From NCBI GenBank assembly GCA_016213985.1, contig JACRPJ010000010.1, positions 1-6,414 of the forward strand: a stretch of 6,414 nt of DNA. Direction: 5' to 3'. The DNA comes from Candidatus Woesearchaeota archaeon (lineage in GTDB: Archaea > Nanobdellota > Nanobdellia > Woesearchaeales > GW2011-AR9). A program made the position numbers and the translations under genes. Below are positions 4,880 through 6,414 of the stretch, one piece after another. The notes beneath the pieces are model-generated. The model made no database searches, was not told the DNA's origin, and saw nothing but the letters and a program-made list of their open reading frames with translations. Numbering within the stretch: position 1 is the first letter of the stretch; each line of letters starts with the position of its first letter.

Positions 4880-5755
4880 ATGGAAGAAAATTCCCTAGAT
4901 TTAGATGAGTTAAGAAAAGAATTCCAACAGGAAAAGAAAGAGGTAGCTACGCTACACCCTCAGCTCAACCAACTTAATTCTGGCAAAGAAAGCATCTTTC
5001 GGGAATTACGGTCGCTTCGCGATAAAATAAAGTTCCGTGCTTCTAAGATTCAAATGCTCAAGAAAGAACGTGATGAATTAACCAAAAAAGTCAAGGAATT
5101 GAAGGGAGAACGGGAGAAACTAAACCAGGAAGTGAAGGATCGAGCGGGAGAAAGACGTGGAATCAGCCAGAAAAAGAAGGAATTGCTGGATCAGCTTCAC
5201 ATCAAAGACGATCCGGTAAAAATCAAACTAATGATCGAGAAGCTAGAGAGCAAAATAGAAACTGAAGTAATGCCCTTTACTAAAGAACAACAACTTCAAA
5301 AGAAGATAAAAGAACTTAAAGCCCAGTTTAAAGAGCTGGAAAAATTAGGAGAAACATGGAAAGATATCAGCTCTGCATCAGCCAGCTTTTTTGAAATAAA
5401 GCAGAAAGCAGAGGAGTTCCACTATAACGTTCAGACTCTCGCTAAGCAATCGCAGGGAAAACACGAGGAGATAAATAGGCTGTACGAAGAACTAAAAACC
5501 TTCCGCAGCCAAGAGCAGCTGCTGGCAGAGAAGTATCTACAATTAAAAGTTAAGTTTGAGCAGATTAAAAAAGAGTTGGAAGAAAAGCTAGCCCGATTGA
5601 ACAAAATCAGCAAAGTCCTCCGGGAGGAAGAGGAAAATGATTTTAATTTTAAAGTGAGAGAGAAAACTGCGGAAGTTAGAGAGAAACTCAAGAACAGAAA
5701 GAAGCTGAGTACCGAAGATATCCTGGCTTTCCAAGCATCACGGGAAAAAGAGTGA
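4880..5755 (+). CDS. Long coiled-coil protein, COG1340-like
   Basis: Almost the entire 291-residue product is heptad-like and rich in Lys, Glu, Leu and Gln, with no membrane segment or signal peptide. Coiled coil runs from about residue 5 to 110, breaks near HIKDDPVKIKLMIEKLESKIETEVMPFTKEQQ, then continues to about 265 and ends with STEDILAFQASRE. The LESKIET…FTKEQQLQKKIKELK segment is the part I most associate with the archaeal coiled-coil family COG1340, whose function is unknown. I chose ATG 4880 rather than GTG 4871 because GTGAT at 4871-4875 is better placed as ribosome binding site four bases before the ATG. It follows the stalk operon on the same strand, but the T-rich gap suggests separate transcription. 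Confidence 0.72.
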   Translation: MEENSLDLDELRKEFQQEKKEVATLHPQLNQLNSGKESIFRELRSLRDKIKFRASKIQMLKKERDELTKKVKELKGEREKLNQEVKDRAGERRGISQKKKELLDQLHIKDDPVKIKLMIEKLESKIETEVMPFTKEQQLQKKIKELKAQFKELEKLGETWKDISSASASFFEIKQKAEEFHYNVQTLAKQSQGKHEEINRLYEELKTFRSQEQLLAEKYLQLKVKFEQIKKELEEKLARLNKISKVLREEEENDFNFKVREKTAEVREKLKNRKKLSTEDILAFQASREKE

Positions 5756-5757
5756 TT

Positions 5758-5794
5758 AGTTAGATTTATTAACTGATTTGTTCTTCCTGGGGCT
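5758..5794 (+). promoter_or_regulatory. TATA box for the Nudix gene pair
   Basis: GATTTATTA at 5763-5771 is centred about 28 bases before the ATG at 5795, and no ribosome binding site is visible between them. This fits a leaderless transcript starting at or near the ATG, like the upstream genes at 889 and 1595. Confidence 0.4.
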
Positions 5795-6331
5795 ATGGAC
5801 GAGTGGATAGATATAGTAAATGACCAAGATCAAGTGATTGGAAGAACACGCCGTTCTATTTGTCACCAGAAAAGACTACTACATCGTCGTGTAGCAGTAT
5901 TGATATTCAGAGACAATTCTCTTACTGATACTTTGATTCAGAGGAGAAGCAAGCACAAAGATATCGCTCCGGGAAAACTGGCCCACTTGGAGGGGCACGT
6001 GCGCTCGGGAGAGAATTATTTCCAAGCTGCATTGCGGGAAATAAAAGAAGAGATGTTGCAACATTTAAAGTTGTCCCAGTATCCCCGGTTGAAGAAATTA
6101 TTTAAATTCAAATCCGCACTAGATAACGACAATGTATTTATTACTGTGTATAGGATGGTGCTTCCTGGACCATTCCATTCTCAACCAGAAGAAGTCACTA
6201 ATTATCGTTTTGTAAATATCCACAAACTGATAAAAGATATTAAGCTTCATCCCCGAAGATATACCGGTACTTGTAGATTATTATTCCTGCAGTACGAAGA
6301 AGAGTTTTTGACCGATGGAAGAGATCATTGA
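5795..6331 (+). CDS. Nudix hydrolase, isopentenyl-diphosphate isomerase-like subgroup
   Basis: The 178-residue protein begins EWIDIVNDQDQVIGRTRR, then LLHRRVAVLIF and QRRSKHKDIAPGKLAHLEGHV, the pattern of Nudix proteins related to type 1 isopentenyl-diphosphate isomerase. The Nudix box spans residues 67-89: Gly67, Glu73, Arg81-Glu82 and Glu85-Glu86 are present, so metal binding should work; the glycine near the end of the consensus is replaced by leucine. After the box comes a beta-rich region (VFITVYRMVLPGPF) and the ending HPRRYTGTCRLLFLQYEEEF. Substrate cannot be told from sequence; candidates are nucleotide or isoprenoid diphosphates. The ATG at 5795 fits the family N-terminus. A related gene starts inside its 3' end, suggesting coupled translation. 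Confidence 0.85.
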   Translation: MDEWIDIVNDQDQVIGRTRRSICHQKRLLHRRVAVLIFRDNSLTDTLIQRRSKHKDIAPGKLAHLEGHVRSGENYFQAALREIKEEMLQHLKLSQYPRLKKLFKFKSALDNDNVFITVYRMVLPGPFHSQPEEVTNYRFVNIHKLIKDIKLHPRRYTGTCRLLFLQYEEEFLTDGRDH

Positions 6332-6414
6332 TGTCGTAGATGAAAACGACCAGAAGATCGGACAAGAGAGCAAACAAACTGCTCATCAGCGAGGACTATT
6401 ACACCGTGCCTCGG
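6315..6414 (+). CDS. Second Nudix hydrolase of the same subgroup, N-terminal part only
   Basis: From ATG 6315 the frame is open to the window edge and gives 33 residues: EEIIDVVDENDQKIG followed by AHQRGLLHRAS. This matches the start of the preceding Nudix protein (EWIDIVNDQDQVIG … HQKRLLHRRV) position by position and is closer to the usual family consensus. It overlaps the upstream gene by 17 bases in another frame and has no clear ribosome binding site of its own, so it may be read by ribosomes finishing the first gene. The Nudix box lies beyond the window. Confidence 0.75.
   Translation, partial: MEEIIDVVDENDQKIGQESKQTAHQRGLLHRAS

Overview
The window looks archaeal. Three neighbouring genes encode archaeal-type ribosomal proteins: L1, a 336-residue L10/P0 with the archaeal insertion domain, and an alanine-rich acidic stalk protein P1 ending in GLSALFG. 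Strong ribosome binding sites are of the GGTGAT/GGAGG type, promoters are TATA boxes with purine-rich upstream elements, and several genes appear to be leaderless. The broken cyclo-ligase and the long coiled-coil protein also resemble archaeal families. A DPANN-type or euryarchaeal lineage is plausible, but I cannot fix the lineage from this window.

Left part (1-2000) is AT-rich accessory DNA. It begins with a gene end of unresolved frame. Next is a two-gene toxin-antitoxin operon (AbrB-type antitoxin, RelE/ParE-type toxin) with its own promoter and a leader that can fold over the ribosome binding site. Two damaged genes follow: a 5-formyltetrahydrofolate cyclo-ligase-like gene with an internal deletion and frame change, and a small gene resembling S-adenosylmethionine decarboxylase with a one-base frame offset. 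The second sits between 16-bp perfect inverted repeats and is preceded by a stretch with two mutually exclusive hairpins.

Middle (1984-2795): on the minus strand a four-helix membrane protein is followed 38 bases later by a 40-codon GTG-start ORF with two CPxC knuckles, probably one operon. The roughly 290-base gap between this operon and the divergent L1 operon contains a 13-bp perfect inverted repeat, a smaller perfect hairpin and two TATA boxes.

Right part (2796-6414) is core housekeeping DNA on the plus strand. L1, L10/P0 and P1 form the ribosomal stalk operon; L11 is not adjacent. A T-rich stretch separates it from a coiled-coil protein of the COG1340 type. Then come two tandem Nudix hydrolases related to isopentenyl-diphosphate isomerase-like enzymes; their ends overlap by 17 bases, and the second is cut by the window edge.

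No RNA genes, CRISPR arrays, insertion sequences or transposases were seen. The least ordinary parts are the 40-aa zinc-knuckle ORF, the inverted-repeat-bounded damaged gene, the structured divergent intergenic region, and the L10/P0 C-terminus, which lacks the usual stalk tail motif.
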